DNA from: Planctomycetaceae bacterium
GTDB taxonomy: Bacteria; Planctomycetota; Planctomycetia; Pirellulales; Thermoguttaceae
Direction of reading: 5' to 3'
DNA: 5,798 nucleotides
Assembly: GCA_031266315.1 (NCBI GenBank)
Contig: JAISBG010000569.1
Location: forward strand, 1-5,798
The translations under genes were made by a program, and so were the position numbers. Below are positions 5,739 to 5,798 of the stretch, piece after piece. Each line of letters begins with the position of its first letter. Within the stretch, counting starts at the first letter, position 1. The notes beneath the pieces are model-generated. The model searched no databases and had not been told where the DNA came from. It was given only the letters and a program-made list of their open reading frames with translations.

Positions 5739-5798
5739 ATGTCAAAACGTCAATTTTCATTCGGTTTTACTCTGTTAAAATCAACTTTGTCTAAAGTA
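5739..5798 (+). CDS. N-terminus of an unidentified gene cut by the window edge
   Basis: Twenty codons are visible, from an ATG with a strong ribosome binding site and tandem promoters upstream, so this is very probably a real, well-expressed gene. The peptide begins MSKRQFSFGFTLLKSTLSK: a basic N-terminus, then a moderately hydrophobic stretch. The GFTL string recalls type IV prepilin-like proteins, but their GFTL is followed by a glutamate at mature position 5 and a long hydrophobic helix. Here leucine and lysine follow, so that reading is not supported. It may be the basic n-region of a signal peptide, which would fit an exported protein. The PHO-box-like promoter makes a phosphate-scavenging product such as a PstS-type binding protein or a phosphatase one possibility. 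That is inference only. Confidence 0.7.
   Translation, partial: MSKRQFSFGFTLLKSTLSKV

Noticed and set aside
5739..5798. Type IV prepilin / DUF1559-type N-terminal methylation motif
   Set aside because: GFTL is present but the following residues are Leu-Lys-Ser instead of the required Val/Ile-Glu and hydrophobic helix.

Overview
The window is a low-GC bacterial chromosome segment with three complete genes, one gene cut by the right edge and possibly one cut by the left edge, separated by unusually roomy AT-rich intergenic DNA. Lineage cannot be fixed from this sequence. The large spacers, the mostly Shine-Dalgarno-poor starts and the general look of the proteins fit a low-GC member of the Planctomycetes or a related group. 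That is an impression, not a measurement.

Layout. Positions 1-994 contain little coding: a possible left-running gene start (60 to 1), a 31-codon ORF with a good ribosome binding site (85-180), then a very AT-rich tract with two rightward promoter-like signals (405-451 and 570-597). Next is a stand-alone GyrI-like (AraC effector-binding fold) protein at 995-1501. It converges tail-to-tail on typA/bipA (start 3337, stop 1517), a complete ribosome-associated translational GTPase. A hairpin plus U-tract that could terminate typA lies inside the 3' end of the GyrI-like gene.

The 655-bp divergent spacer between typA and the next gene (3338-3992) holds a large imperfect palindrome of about 217 bp. 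Its 40-bp core arms match at 39 of 40 positions. To the right are a good sigma70-type promoter with an inverted repeat over its predicted transcription start, and a full-length phenylacetate-CoA ligase gene (paaK, 3993-5333). paaK appears alone, without other phenylacetate-degradation genes.

The last 465 bp hold a weak terminator, a sigma70-type promoter, and three exact-period 11-bp direct repeats (CTTAAY core) set just upstream of a perfect TATAAT. This is the architecture of PHO boxes bound by PhoB/PhoP/SphR-type response regulators. It precedes a gene with a strong AAAGGAG ribosome binding site, of which only 20 codons are in view. A second triple 11-bp repeat with the same spacing to a -10-like element occurs at 405-451. 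The genes do not form an operon or an obvious pathway. The most notable unexplained structures are the two phased repeat arrays and the palindrome.
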